This document shows, in pieces, positions 9,581-19,565 of a DNA stretch of 64,000 bases (position 1 is its first letter; every line of letters starts with the position of its first letter). This DNA is from Chloroflexota bacterium (GTDB taxonomy: Bacteria; Chloroflexota; Chloroflexia; Thermomicrobiales; JADLAZ01). The notes below the pieces were generated by a model, which made no database searches, was not told the DNA's origin, and saw only the letters and a program-made list of their open reading frames with translations. The stretch covers positions 46,293 through 110,292 of the forward strand of contig JADLAZ010000109.1 in assembly GCA_020849725.1 (NCBI GenBank), in the 5' to 3' direction. The position numbers and the translations under genes were made by a program.

Positions 9581-11431
9581 ATGAGTTTTCTACAACCTCT
9601 GGCGCTGGGGCTGTTGGCCCTGTTGCCGATCATCGTGCTGCTGCACATGCTGCGCGTGCGGCGCTTGCAGGTGCGCATCCCGAGTACCTACTTCTGGGCC
9701 AAGGCGCTGCGCGACATTCGCGATCAGCCAAAGCTGCGCCGGCCGCCGGTGACGATGCTCCTGGTCCTACAACTGCTCATCGCGACACTGGCGGCGCTGG
9801 CGCTAGCGCGTCCGATGGTCTACGGCGTGCTGGCCGGCGGCGATTTCCAAGCAAGCCACACCATGGTGCTGGTCGATGCCTCCGCCAGTATGCAGGCCAC
9901 AGACGTCACGCCATCGCGGTTCGCATCGGCCCGCGCCCAGGCCGATGCTGTCCTGGCCGGCCTGGATCCCGGCGCGTCGGTCACGCTGGTCCGGATGGGC
10001 GTTACTCCAAAGATTCTCTACGCCGGCGACGATCTCGGGCTAGCGCGCAACGCATTGGCGTCGGCTGAGCCGGGTGGTGGCTTCGCCAACGTGCGTGAGG
10101 CCTTCCGCCTGGCCAACTCGCTGGTGAAGCCCGGCATTCGCAATCGCATTGTCGTCGTCAGCGACCTGGCGCTGTCAGCCGACAACAGCGACCTGCGCAA
10201 CCTCGGCCAGTTGCCGGCTCAGGTGGACTTCATCAGCGTCGGATCGGCGGCGCCGAACCGCGCCGTGACGCTGGTCGCCGCTCGGGCACTGCCCGGCTCC
10301 ACCAGCCGCTACCAACTCCTGGCGCGGGTTGGCAACTTCAGTGCCGACAGCGTCTCGCCGACAGTACGCGTCCTGGCTGATGGCTTGCAGGTGGAGACGC
10401 GCCAGGTGCGCATCAACCCCGGTGCACAGCTCGATCTGCGCTGGGACCTGCCGCCGGGCGCCAGCCGCGCCGAGGTGCGCATCACTGGTGATGATGTCCT
10501 ACCGGCCGACGACACGGCCCAATTGGGCCTCCCAACGCAGGCGAGCCGCCGGTTGGTGCTGGTGTCGGAGAAGCCGGACGTCTTGCGGCGCGCACTGGCG
10601 GCCATTCCCGGCGCGGAAGTGCAGGTCGTCAATCCCAAGAGCTACCAGCCTGACTCGGGCGCGGCAGTGACGGTGTTCGACAACTTTCTGCCAGAGGTGT
10701 ACCCCCAGGGTGCGTTGCTGATCGTCAACCCACCGCGCGACAACCAACTCTTCCCGTCCGAGGGCGACTCGTCCAACACGGCACTGTCGCGCGTGCAGAC
10801 GAACAGCCGCATTCTCGATGCCGTCGATCTATCGAGCGTGACGATCAGCCAGGCCCGGCGCGTCAAGCTGCCGCAATGGGCGAACGAAGTCATCGGCGCA
10901 GAGGCGGGCCCCTTGCTATTTGAGGGCATCTTCCGCAATACGCCGCTCGCGGTGATGCCATTCAATCTGAACGAGAGCAACTTGCCGTCGCGCGTTGGCT
11001 TCCCGATCCTCATCTCGAATTTGATCAACCACCTGGCGCCGGAAGGGCTGCCGCAAGTGACGGATCCGGGCCAGCCAGTGGTCCTCCGAACGGGACCACA
11101 GATTGGGACGGTGACGATCCAGAAGCCCGGCGGTGGCGCCGAGCGTTTCCCGGGCGGCTCGGCGATTGTCTTCGCCAACACCGAGGAGGCGGGCCGCTAC
11201 CTGATCTCTGAGGCGCCGGCCAGTGGCGGCGCAGCGCGCGAACGCTCGTTCGCCGTCAATGCCGGCAGCGATACCGAATCGGACCTGCGCACCCCGCGCG
11301 AGCCGCGCCTGTCCGCAGCTGCCCCGGGCCAGATTGCGGCCGGCCCTCCGCGTGGTCGCGAGATCTGGCCAATGCTGGCATTGCTCGCGCTCGGGTTCCT
11401 CGTCATTGAGTGGTGGGTAGCGCATCGATGA
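9581..11431 (+). CDS. BatA-type protein: membrane anchor, VWA domain, C-terminal helix
   Basis: This 616-residue protein begins with the aerotolerance-regulator/BatA N-terminal domain: a membrane helix, then LLHMLRVRRLQVRIPSTYFW, then a second helix. A VWA domain follows, with MIDAS DASASM at about residues 102-107 and a later VVVSDLAL strand. The middle looks like extracytoplasmic beta domains, and a last membrane helix (MLALLALGFLVIEWWV) closes the chain. AGGAAAGG lies just before it, with suitable spacing for the ATG at 9581; a GTG at 9575 is possible but closer. The stop overlaps the next gene's ATG. It is part of the 5390-14058 operon. Confidence 0.85.
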   Translation: MSFLQPLALGLLALLPIIVLLHMLRVRRLQVRIPSTYFWAKALRDIRDQPKLRRPPVTMLLVLQLLIATLAALALARPMVYGVLAGGDFQASHTMVLVDASASMQATDVTPSRFASARAQADAVLAGLDPGASVTLVRMGVTPKILYAGDDLGLARNALASAEPGGGFANVREAFRLANSLVKPGIRNRIVVVSDLALSADNSDLRNLGQLPAQVDFISVGSAAPNRAVTLVAARALPGSTSRYQLLARVGNFSADSVSPTVRVLADGLQVETRQVRINPGAQLDLRWDLPPGASRAEVRITGDDVLPADDTAQLGLPTQASRRLVLVSEKPDVLRRALAAIPGAEVQVVNPKSYQPDSGAAVTVFDNFLPEVYPQGALLIVNPPRDNQLFPSEGDSSNTALSRVQTNSRILDAVDLSSVTISQARRVKLPQWANEVIGAEAGPLLFEGIFRNTPLAVMPFNLNESNLPSRVGFPILISNLINHLAPEGLPQVTDPGQPVVLRTGPQIGTVTIQKPGGGAERFPGGSAIVFANTEEAGRYLISEAPASGGAARERSFAVNAGSDTESDLRTPREPRLSAAAPGQIAAGPPRGREIWPMLALLALGFLVIEWWVAHR

Positions 11432-14058
11432 TCTGGACCAATCCGCTGGCCCTCGTCCTGCTGCTCCTCCTGCCGGTCTTCTGGTGGCTCGCCTGGCGTG
11501 CCTGGCCGTTGCTGCCAGCCAGCGGGCGCCTGCTGTCGATCGTGCTGCGCACAGCCCTAACCGTCTGTGTGGTCGCGGCGGTCGCGGCGCCCACCATTCC
11601 CCTGCCCCAGGATGGCACGAGCGTCGTCTTCGCCGTCGATGAGTCCGCCAGCATGTCGGAAGAGATGAAGCGCGACGCCCAGGCCTGGGTCCAGGAGGCA
11701 CTCACGTCGATGACCGGGCGCGACCGTGCGTCAATCATCACGTTCGGCCGTGACCCAGTAGTCGAGCGTGGCCTGTCGGAAGAACGCAATCATACCTTTA
11801 CCACGACCATGCCGGACGACAGCTCAACCAGCCTGGAGCGCGCGTTGCGCGTCGGTCGCTCGCTGCTCTCCAATGCCGGTGGCCGGCGCATCATCCTCGT
11901 CACCGACGGTGGTGACAACGCTGGCGACCCACGTCAGGAGGCGCGCGCTGCGGCCGCCGACGGCGTCGAGGTCAGCTCCGTGGTCGTTCAGTCGAAGACG
12001 ATTCTGCCGGAGGTGCTGGTACAAGCACTTGACTCACCCAGCAGCATCCGCGATGGCGAGGATTTCGACCTGACCGTCAGCGTCTACAGCACGATCAAGC
12101 AGCCGGCGGTGTTGAAATTGTGGCTGGACAACAAGGGTGTCGGCCAGCAGCAGGTCGAGTTGGAGCCGGGCACAACGCGCTTCACTATTGCCCAATCCCC
12201 GCTGCCACCCGGCTACCATGCCTTCCGCCTGTCGGTTGAGGCGCTTCAGGACACGCAGGTCGGCAACAATGTGGCCTTCAGCACCAGCGTGGTGCGCGAC
12301 CGGGCCAAGATCCTGCTCATCGAACCGAAGGACGGCGATGGCCGAGCGGTCGCGGCCGCGCTGCAGAGCGCCGGCATCGAGGTCGACACCCGCGCGCCGA
12401 AGGCTATCCCCAACGCGCTGTCCAGTCTCAAAGACTACCAGAGCGTCGTCCTGCTGGACGTGCCGGCTACCGCGATGACGCTCGACCAGATGAAGACCCT
12501 CGAGCAGTTCGTCCAACTGCAGGGCCGGGGGCTGGTCGCCGTCGGCGGCTCGCAGGCGTACGGGCTGGGTGACTACGCCGAGACACCGCTCGAAGCGGCC
12601 CTGCCGGTCAGCATGGACATCCCGCCGCGCGACGACAAACCGAGCGTGGCACTGCTGCTGATCATCGACAAGTCAGGCAGCATGGACTACGGCGGCCGCG
12701 ATGGTCCCAACAAGATGGCCATGGCGCGCGAGGCGGCCGTGCTGGCGACGGAGGAGTTGGACCCCTCCGATCAAGTCGGCGTACTCGTCTTCGACGATGC
12801 CAACAAGTGGGCAGTGCCCTTCCAGACGATCGGCGCCGGCGCGGCGCGCGAGTCGGTCAAGCAGCGCATCCAGAGCATCCAGGCCGGCGGTGGCACCGAG
12901 ATCTTCCCGGCGCTGCAGACCGGTTATGTTGATCTGCGCAAGCGCACCGCCCAGTTGCGCCACATCATCCTGCTGACGGACGGCAAGTCCTTCACCGGCG
13001 GCGATTACGACAGCCTGGTCGAACGGATGCGCCAGGACCAGATCACGCTGTCGACGGTCGGCATTGGTAGTGATACCGACGAGGCACTGCTGAAGACCCT
13101 CGCCGCCAAGGGCAAGGGTCGGTACAACCTGACGGTCGATGCGAAGAAGATTCCTCAGATCGTGACCAAAGAGACGAAGATCGCCAGCAAGAACCCGATC
13201 GTCGAGAGCCGCTTCCACGTGCAGCTTGGTGAAGTCAGTCCCATCCTACGCGGCTTCAAACCGGAAGACTTCCCGGCGCTGAAGGGGTATGTCGTCACTA
13301 CGCCAAAGCCGACGGCCCAGCGCGTCCTGTCGTCCCCATCCGGTGACCCGATCTTGTCCAAGTGGCAATATGGGCTAGGCCGCGCCGTCGCCTGGACGCC
13401 CGATGTGCGCGAGCGCTGGGCCTCCGATTGGGTGAACTGGCAGGGCTTCCCGAAGTTCATCTCGCAAGCGGTGCGCTGGACGATGCCCGATCCGGCCAAC
13501 CGCAACATCCAGACGAGCGTTACCTTTGACAACGACGAGGCGATCGTGTCACTCGACGCGGCTGAGGACGACGGCAGCTACGTCGACCTGGCGGCGACCC
13601 AGATGGTCGTCACCGCGGCTGACGGCACCTCGCAGCGGCAGGTGACGTTGCGCCAGATCGCGCCCGGCCGCTATGAGGGTCGAATGCCGGCCGGGCCGCC
13701 GGGCGCCTACCGCATGCAGATCACGATGCAGCGCGCCGGCGGGCGGCCACCGCTTCAGGACCTGGCTGGGTTCAGCGTGCCCTATCCGGCCGAGTTGCGC
13801 CCGTCGCCGACCAGCCCGGCGCTGCTCTACGACCTTGCCCGCCAGACCAGTGGCCGGCTCATGGTCAACCCGGCCGACGCCTTCCAGGCGTCGGTGGCCA
13901 GCCGCGCGACCAGCCCATATCCGCTTTGGCCCTGGCTGCTGCTGATCGCGGCCCTGCTGTTGCCGATCGAAATCGCGGCCCGGCGCGGCATCCTCGGCAG
14001 CCTGTTCAGCCGGCAGGCCTGGCGGCGTCTCCACTTTGGCGATCGGGGCGGCGGGTAG
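11428..14058 (+). CDS. membrane protein with two VWA domains and a class-I-amidotransferase-like domain
   Basis: The ATG at 11428 overlaps the upstream TGA. The 876-residue product has two N-terminal membrane helices and a first VWA domain with DESASM. A beta-rich segment follows, then a Rossmann-like amidotransferase-fold part (ILLIEPKDGDG to GLVAVGGSQAYGLGDY). A second VWA domain has an intact DKSGSM MIDAS and the strand HIILLTDGKS. After another beta-rich stretch a final membrane helix ends in a basic tail. This order matches large VWA proteins encoded at the end of DUF58/BatA operons. No Cys nucleophile is visible in the amidotransferase-like part, so it is probably structural. Confidence 0.82.
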   Translation: MIWTNPLALVLLLLLPVFWWLAWRAWPLLPASGRLLSIVLRTALTVCVVAAVAAPTIPLPQDGTSVVFAVDESASMSEEMKRDAQAWVQEALTSMTGRDRASIITFGRDPVVERGLSEERNHTFTTTMPDDSSTSLERALRVGRSLLSNAGGRRIILVTDGGDNAGDPRQEARAAAADGVEVSSVVVQSKTILPEVLVQALDSPSSIRDGEDFDLTVSVYSTIKQPAVLKLWLDNKGVGQQQVELEPGTTRFTIAQSPLPPGYHAFRLSVEALQDTQVGNNVAFSTSVVRDRAKILLIEPKDGDGRAVAAALQSAGIEVDTRAPKAIPNALSSLKDYQSVVLLDVPATAMTLDQMKTLEQFVQLQGRGLVAVGGSQAYGLGDYAETPLEAALPVSMDIPPRDDKPSVALLLIIDKSGSMDYGGRDGPNKMAMAREAAVLATEELDPSDQVGVLVFDDANKWAVPFQTIGAGAARESVKQRIQSIQAGGGTEIFPALQTGYVDLRKRTAQLRHIILLTDGKSFTGGDYDSLVERMRQDQITLSTVGIGSDTDEALLKTLAAKGKGRYNLTVDAKKIPQIVTKETKIASKNPIVESRFHVQLGEVSPILRGFKPEDFPALKGYVVTTPKPTAQRVLSSPSGDPILSKWQYGLGRAVAWTPDVRERWASDWVNWQGFPKFISQAVRWTMPDPANRNIQTSVTFDNDEAIVSLDAAEDDGSYVDLAATQMVVTAADGTSQRQVTLRQIAPGRYEGRMPAGPPGAYRMQITMQRAGGRPPLQDLAGFSVPYPAELRPSPTSPALLYDLARQTSGRLMVNPADAFQASVASRATSPYPLWPWLLLIAALLLPIEIAARRGILGSLFSRQAWRRLHFGDRGGG

Positions 14059-14284
14059 TCAACAGCCCCATCTCACTGAACCTGCCCACTGCCCTCTGGT
14101 CAAACGGAATCGGCAGCGCCACAGTCAGGCGCTGCCTGACAAGGGAGCAACGTCAGCCCTCGCCGGTCCCGTCGGAGAACGGCGATGGCGGCGCGCCACC
14201 CATGGTTCTGCGACGTTAAGTGATCGGCGCTGCCTTGGGGCACTGCCGCACAATGTCGAACTCTCAAGAAGGGCGCGGCGGTCG

Positions 14285-15316
14285 ATGCGCACGCCGCCGG
14301 ACCTGCGACCTAGCGAAGATGTCGTCTACGCCGCACGGCGACATTGGAGCGTGCCGACTGGCCGGGCCGTGCTGCCGCTGCTCATCGAGGTCGCCTGCCT
14401 GGCCGGGGCAGCCGGCACTGCGCCGCTGCGGGCTGGTTGGCCGTCACCGTGGTCAACCACCCTCCTGGCAACCCTCGGCGCACTGGCGCTCGGCGCTCTG
14501 ATGTGGCTGGCCTGGATCTATCTCGATTGGGCCGGCGACGTCCTGCACATCACCACCCAGCGCGTGATAGGGCTGCGGCAGGTGGCGCTGCTGCGGGAGA
14601 CACGCCGCGACCTGGCCTTGACCCGTATCGGCCACGTTGCCGCTGACTGTCGAGGGGCGCTGGCCACCTGGCTCGGGACAGGCACGCTCACGATCGAGAC
14701 GGCAGCGGCCCCACCGCTGGTCGTGTCCGGTCTACCGGCGCCAGAGCTTGCCCGGCGTTGCTTGCTCGACCTGCTGGCGCTCCTACCGCCGGTTCCACTG
14801 GCAGCCAGCGACGCCAAAGCACGGCCAGCCGCTGCCGTGGCGATCATTGCCGGCCGGCACTGGTGGCGCCTGCTCACCGCGCTGCTGCTGCCCGTACTCG
14901 TCCTTGGCGCCGCCGTCATGGCCGGTGTCGGCCTGACGCGCCTGCCAGTGATCGACGCCACGCTAGCGTGGCTTTTGCTCGCCGGCATCGCGGCGCTGGC
15001 ACTCGCCGGGCTAGCCGGGGTCGCCGCCACGATCGTCGGCTGGCGGGCGCGCTGCTACGGCCTGAGTGACGACGAACTGCTGGAGTTGGTCAGGCTGCCA
15101 TGGCGCGCACCACGCGCAGTGACGCTCACCACGCTAGCGGGCGTGCAGGACCTGGCTTATCGCGTGCCACATCCGCTAGCCCACCTGCTCGACTACGGCG
15201 AGGTGACGCTGACGACAACCGACAGCGCGACCCCGGTGACGCTGGCCAGTGTGGCCCATCCCCGCCTGGTCCATCGCGCCATCGGCGATCACCTCCAGCG
15301 CGCGGGCGACGCTTGA
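14285..15316 (+). CDS. bacterial PH-domain membrane protein (YdbT-like)
   Basis: I start this 343-residue protein at the ATG 14285. Upstream sequence in the same frame reads as untidy, Arg-rich non-protein. It has two membrane-helix pairs (about residues 27-85 and 205-260). Each is followed by a bacterial PH (bPH_2) module. The first carries LHITTQRVIGLRQVALLRETRRDLALTRIGHV written over two adjacent strands, and the second is the weaker YGLSDDELLELVRLPWRAPR part. Such proteins are membrane-associated and of unknown role. It lies 226 bases after the VWA operon; the gap 14059-14284 shows nothing recognisable. Its last codons overlap the -35 box of the lysine operon promoter. Confidence 0.65.
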   Translation: MRTPPDLRPSEDVVYAARRHWSVPTGRAVLPLLIEVACLAGAAGTAPLRAGWPSPWSTTLLATLGALALGALMWLAWIYLDWAGDVLHITTQRVIGLRQVALLRETRRDLALTRIGHVAADCRGALATWLGTGTLTIETAAAPPLVVSGLPAPELARRCLLDLLALLPPVPLAASDAKARPAAAVAIIAGRHWWRLLTALLLPVLVLGAAVMAGVGLTRLPVIDATLAWLLLAGIAALALAGLAGVAATIVGWRARCYGLSDDELLELVRLPWRAPRAVTLTTLAGVQDLAYRVPHPLAHLLDYGEVTLTTTDSATPVTLASVAHPRLVHRAIGDHLQRAGDA

Positions 15317-15341
15317 CACGGCCAGTGAACTTCGGTACAGT
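15313..15341 (+). promoter_or_regulatory. promoter of the lysine (alpha-aminoadipate) operon
   Basis: TTGACA at 15313-15318, a perfect -35, is followed after 17 bases by TACAGT at 15336-15341. The -35 overlaps the stop codon of the PH-domain gene. Transcription from about 15348 would include the whole T-box leader before homocitrate synthase. Confidence 0.7.
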
Positions 15342-15347
15342 ACGGCC

Positions 15348-16851
<1,504 letters not shown>

Positions 16852-16879
16852 CGCCAGGCCGGCGCGAGGAAGACGTCTC

Positions 16880-18841
16880 ATGGCTGAGCCACTGACACTG
16901 GTCGAGAAGATCGCCACCGCCCACGCCGTCGGGTTGCGCCCCGGTGAGGTCGTGCGCGCCGGAGACATCGTCACCATCCGGCCAAAGCACATCATGACCC
17001 ACGACAACACGTCGGCGGTGATCCCGAAGTTCACGGCCATCGGTGCGACGTCGGTCCACGACCCACGCCAGCCAGTGTTCGCCATCGACCACGATATCCA
17101 GAACCGCGCGCCAACCAACCTGGCCAAGTATGCTGGCATTGAGGCCTTCGCCCTCCAGCACGGCATCGACTTCTATCCGCCGGGCAGTGGCATCAGCCAT
17201 CAAGTGATGGTCGAGCAAGGTTACGTGACGCCCGGCAGCATGGTCGTCGCCAGCGACTCGCACAGCAACATCTACGGCGCGCTAGGCTGCCTCGGCACGC
17301 CGGTGGTGCGCACCGACGCTGCCGCGCTGTGGGCAACCGGCGTCACCTGGTGGCAGGCGCCGCGCGTCGCTCGCTGCATGCTGACCGGCGCACTGTCGCC
17401 GGGCGTCGTCGGCAAAGATGTCATTATCGCGCTGTGCGGCCTGTTCAATCAGGACGACGTGCTGAACATGGCGGTCGAGTTCGTAGGCGACGGCATCGCC
17501 TGCCTGACGATGGACCAGCGCCTCAGCATCGCCAACATGACGACCGAGTGGGGCGCTATGGCCGGCATCTTCCCATTCGACGACACGCTGCACGCCTGGC
17601 TCATCGACCGCGCCGCCTGGCTAGCCGCGCGCGGCACGCCGCGCCTCAGCCGCGCCGACGTCGAGCGCTGGTGGGACGAGCGCGCCACCTGGCGAGCCGA
17701 CCCGGGCGCGCACTACGCCGTCGATCTGACGCTTGACCTGACGACCGTCATCCCGCACGTCGCCGGCCCGGACGACGTCAAGACCATGACGGCGCTGCCG
17801 GCGATCGAGCGCCAGCACATCGCGATCACCAAAGCCTACCTGGTCAGTTGCGTCAACGCGCGCAGCGAGGACCTGGCGGCGGCGGCGGCGGTGCTGAAAG
17901 GGCAGCACGTCGCGCCGGGCGTGGCCTTCTACGTCGCCGCCGCCAGCGCCGAGGTCCAGCGCGCGGCCGAGGCCAGCGGCGACTGGCAGACGCTGCTGCA
18001 GGCCGGCGCGCGGCCGCTGCCATCCGGCTGCGGGCCGTGCATCGGGCTGGGCGAGGGCCTGCTCGAGCCGGGCGACGTCGGCATCAGCGCGACCAACCGC
18101 ACCTTCAAGGGCCGCATGGGCAGCCGCGAGGCGCGCGCCTACCTGGCCTCGCCAGCGGTCGTGGCGGCGTCGGCAGCGGCCGGCTACATCCGTGGTCCCA
18201 GCGAGTTCGCGGCCATGGAGCCGCGCTTCACCGTCGTCCGTCACGCCGACCCAGCGCGCTCAGCCGGCCCGGTCGCGATCGTCCCCGGCTTCCCGCCCCG
18301 CGTCGAATGTCGGGCGCTGTGGTTGCCGGCGGACAACATCACGACCGACGGCGTCTACCCGGGCAGCCTGACCTACCGCGACGACGTGCCGCCGGCCGAG
18401 ATGGCCGCCGCCGCCTTCAGCAACTACGACCCGGCCTTCCACCACCTGGCGCCACCGCCGGGGCCGGGTGACGTCATCGTCGCCGGGTCGAACTTCGGCG
18501 CCGGCTCATCGCGCGAGCAGGCGGCCACCTGCCTTCTGCATCTCGGCCTGCACGGCGTCATTGCCGCCTCGTTCAGCGAGACGTACAAACGCAACGCCTT
18601 CAACAACGGGCTGATCGTGTTCGAGTGTCCGGCGCTTGTTGACGACCTGCGGTCTCGGCTGGGCGATGGCGCGCTGACGATCGCCGGCCCGGTACTGACG
18701 ATCGACTACGCTCGCTCGGCCATCACCTGTGGCGACCGCGAGTATGCCTTTCCGCCGCTCAGCCCGACCGCGCAGGTATTGGTCGCCGCTGGCGGGGCCG
18801 AGAACGTCGTGCGGCGGCGGCTGGCGGCCGCGGAGGGATGA
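16880..18841 (+). CDS. lys4: homoaconitase, large and small subunits in one chain (Lys4-like)
   Basis: Homoaconitase converts homocitrate to homoisocitrate with a 4Fe-4S cluster. The 653-residue chain holds both aconitase parts. The large catalytic part (residues 1 to about 430) has GISHQVMVEQGYV, VASDSHSNIYG, TDAAALWATG and the cluster ligands C324, C384 and C387 (SGCGPC). The swivel domain (about 470-653) has GSNFGAGSSREQAA and FSETYKRNAFNNG. The order and motifs resemble the single-chain fungal Lys4, whereas Thermus splits it into LysT and LysU. GAGGAAG precedes the ATG. It follows homocitrate synthase by 28 bases in the T-box operon. Homoisocitrate dehydrogenase and LysW/X/Y/Z are not in the window. 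Confidence 0.9.
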   Translation: MAEPLTLVEKIATAHAVGLRPGEVVRAGDIVTIRPKHIMTHDNTSAVIPKFTAIGATSVHDPRQPVFAIDHDIQNRAPTNLAKYAGIEAFALQHGIDFYPPGSGISHQVMVEQGYVTPGSMVVASDSHSNIYGALGCLGTPVVRTDAAALWATGVTWWQAPRVARCMLTGALSPGVVGKDVIIALCGLFNQDDVLNMAVEFVGDGIACLTMDQRLSIANMTTEWGAMAGIFPFDDTLHAWLIDRAAWLAARGTPRLSRADVERWWDERATWRADPGAHYAVDLTLDLTTVIPHVAGPDDVKTMTALPAIERQHIAITKAYLVSCVNARSEDLAAAAAVLKGQHVAPGVAFYVAAASAEVQRAAEASGDWQTLLQAGARPLPSGCGPCIGLGEGLLEPGDVGISATNRTFKGRMGSREARAYLASPAVVAASAAAGYIRGPSEFAAMEPRFTVVRHADPARSAGPVAIVPGFPPRVECRALWLPADNITTDGVYPGSLTYRDDVPPAEMAAAAFSNYDPAFHHLAPPPGPGDVIVAGSNFGAGSSREQAATCLLHLGLHGVIAASFSETYKRNAFNNGLIVFECPALVDDLRSRLGDGALTIAGPVLTIDYARSAITCGDREYAFPPLSPTAQVLVAAGGAENVVRRRLAAAEG

Positions 18842-19554
18842 CAGACATGAGCTTCGGCTACGACGCGGCGGTCCTGGCGCGCTTTCCCGCCATCGTCGGC
18901 GGCGTCATCCTGGCGCGCGGCCTGACCGACGGGCCGACGCCGCCCGACCTGGCGGCCGCTCTCGCCGCCGAGCAAGCGGCCGCCCGGGCCCGCATCGGCG
19001 ACACGCCGCTGAGCGAGATCCCGTCGCTGGCCGCCTGGCGGCGCGCGTTCAGTACCTTCGGCGTCGCGCCGACGCAGTATCGCAGCGCCGCCGAGGCGTT
19101 GCTGCGCCGCGTAACGAAGGGTGGTGACGTGCCAGTCATCAACCGGCTGGTCGACATCGGCAATCTGGTCAGCGTGCGCTACGCACTGCCGGTGGCAATC
19201 TTCGACACACGCGCCCTGCGGGGTGGCATCACCGTCCGCTTCGCCCGCGGCGATGAGCGCTTCACCAACCTGGGCGACCAGGCGGCGGTCGCGCCCGATG
19301 CCGGCGAGGTCATCTTCACCGACGAGGCCGGGCTGGTCGCAGCGCGGCGCTGGTGCTGGCGGCAGAGTGACGAAGTCGCCGCCCGCGACGACACGACCGA
19401 CGCTATCGTCACCGTCGAGGCGCACCACGCCACTGCCCAGGCTGACATCGCCGCCGCGCTGGCCGATCTGGAAATTCTGCTGCGCCGCTACGCCGGCGGT
19501 GATCTAGTCAGCCGCATCGTCGACGCCACCCACCCGCGCCTCGCCCGCGCCTGA
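18838..19554 (+). CDS. B3/B4 tRNA-editing-domain protein
   Basis: The 238-residue protein is a free-standing B3/B4 domain, the fold that in the PheRS beta subunit removes wrongly attached amino acids from tRNA. Family marks are SEIPSLAAWRRAFSTFG, the YRSAAEALLRRV helix, and PVINRLVDIGNLVSVRYALPV written over its central helix and strand, then GGITVRFARGDE. The ATG overlaps the homoaconitase stop (ATGA), so it is probably translated with the lysine operon and placed under the same lysine T-box. What it edits or binds is unknown. A link to lysine or a non-protein intermediate such as aminoadipate is only a guess. Confidence 0.8.
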   Translation: MTDMSFGYDAAVLARFPAIVGGVILARGLTDGPTPPDLAAALAAEQAAARARIGDTPLSEIPSLAAWRRAFSTFGVAPTQYRSAAEALLRRVTKGGDVPVINRLVDIGNLVSVRYALPVAIFDTRALRGGITVRFARGDERFTNLGDQAAVAPDAGEVIFTDEAGLVAARRWCWRQSDEVAARDDTTDAIVTVEAHHATAQADIAAALADLEILLRRYAGGDLVSRIVDATHPRLARA

Positions 19555-19565
19555 GCGCGGCCGGC

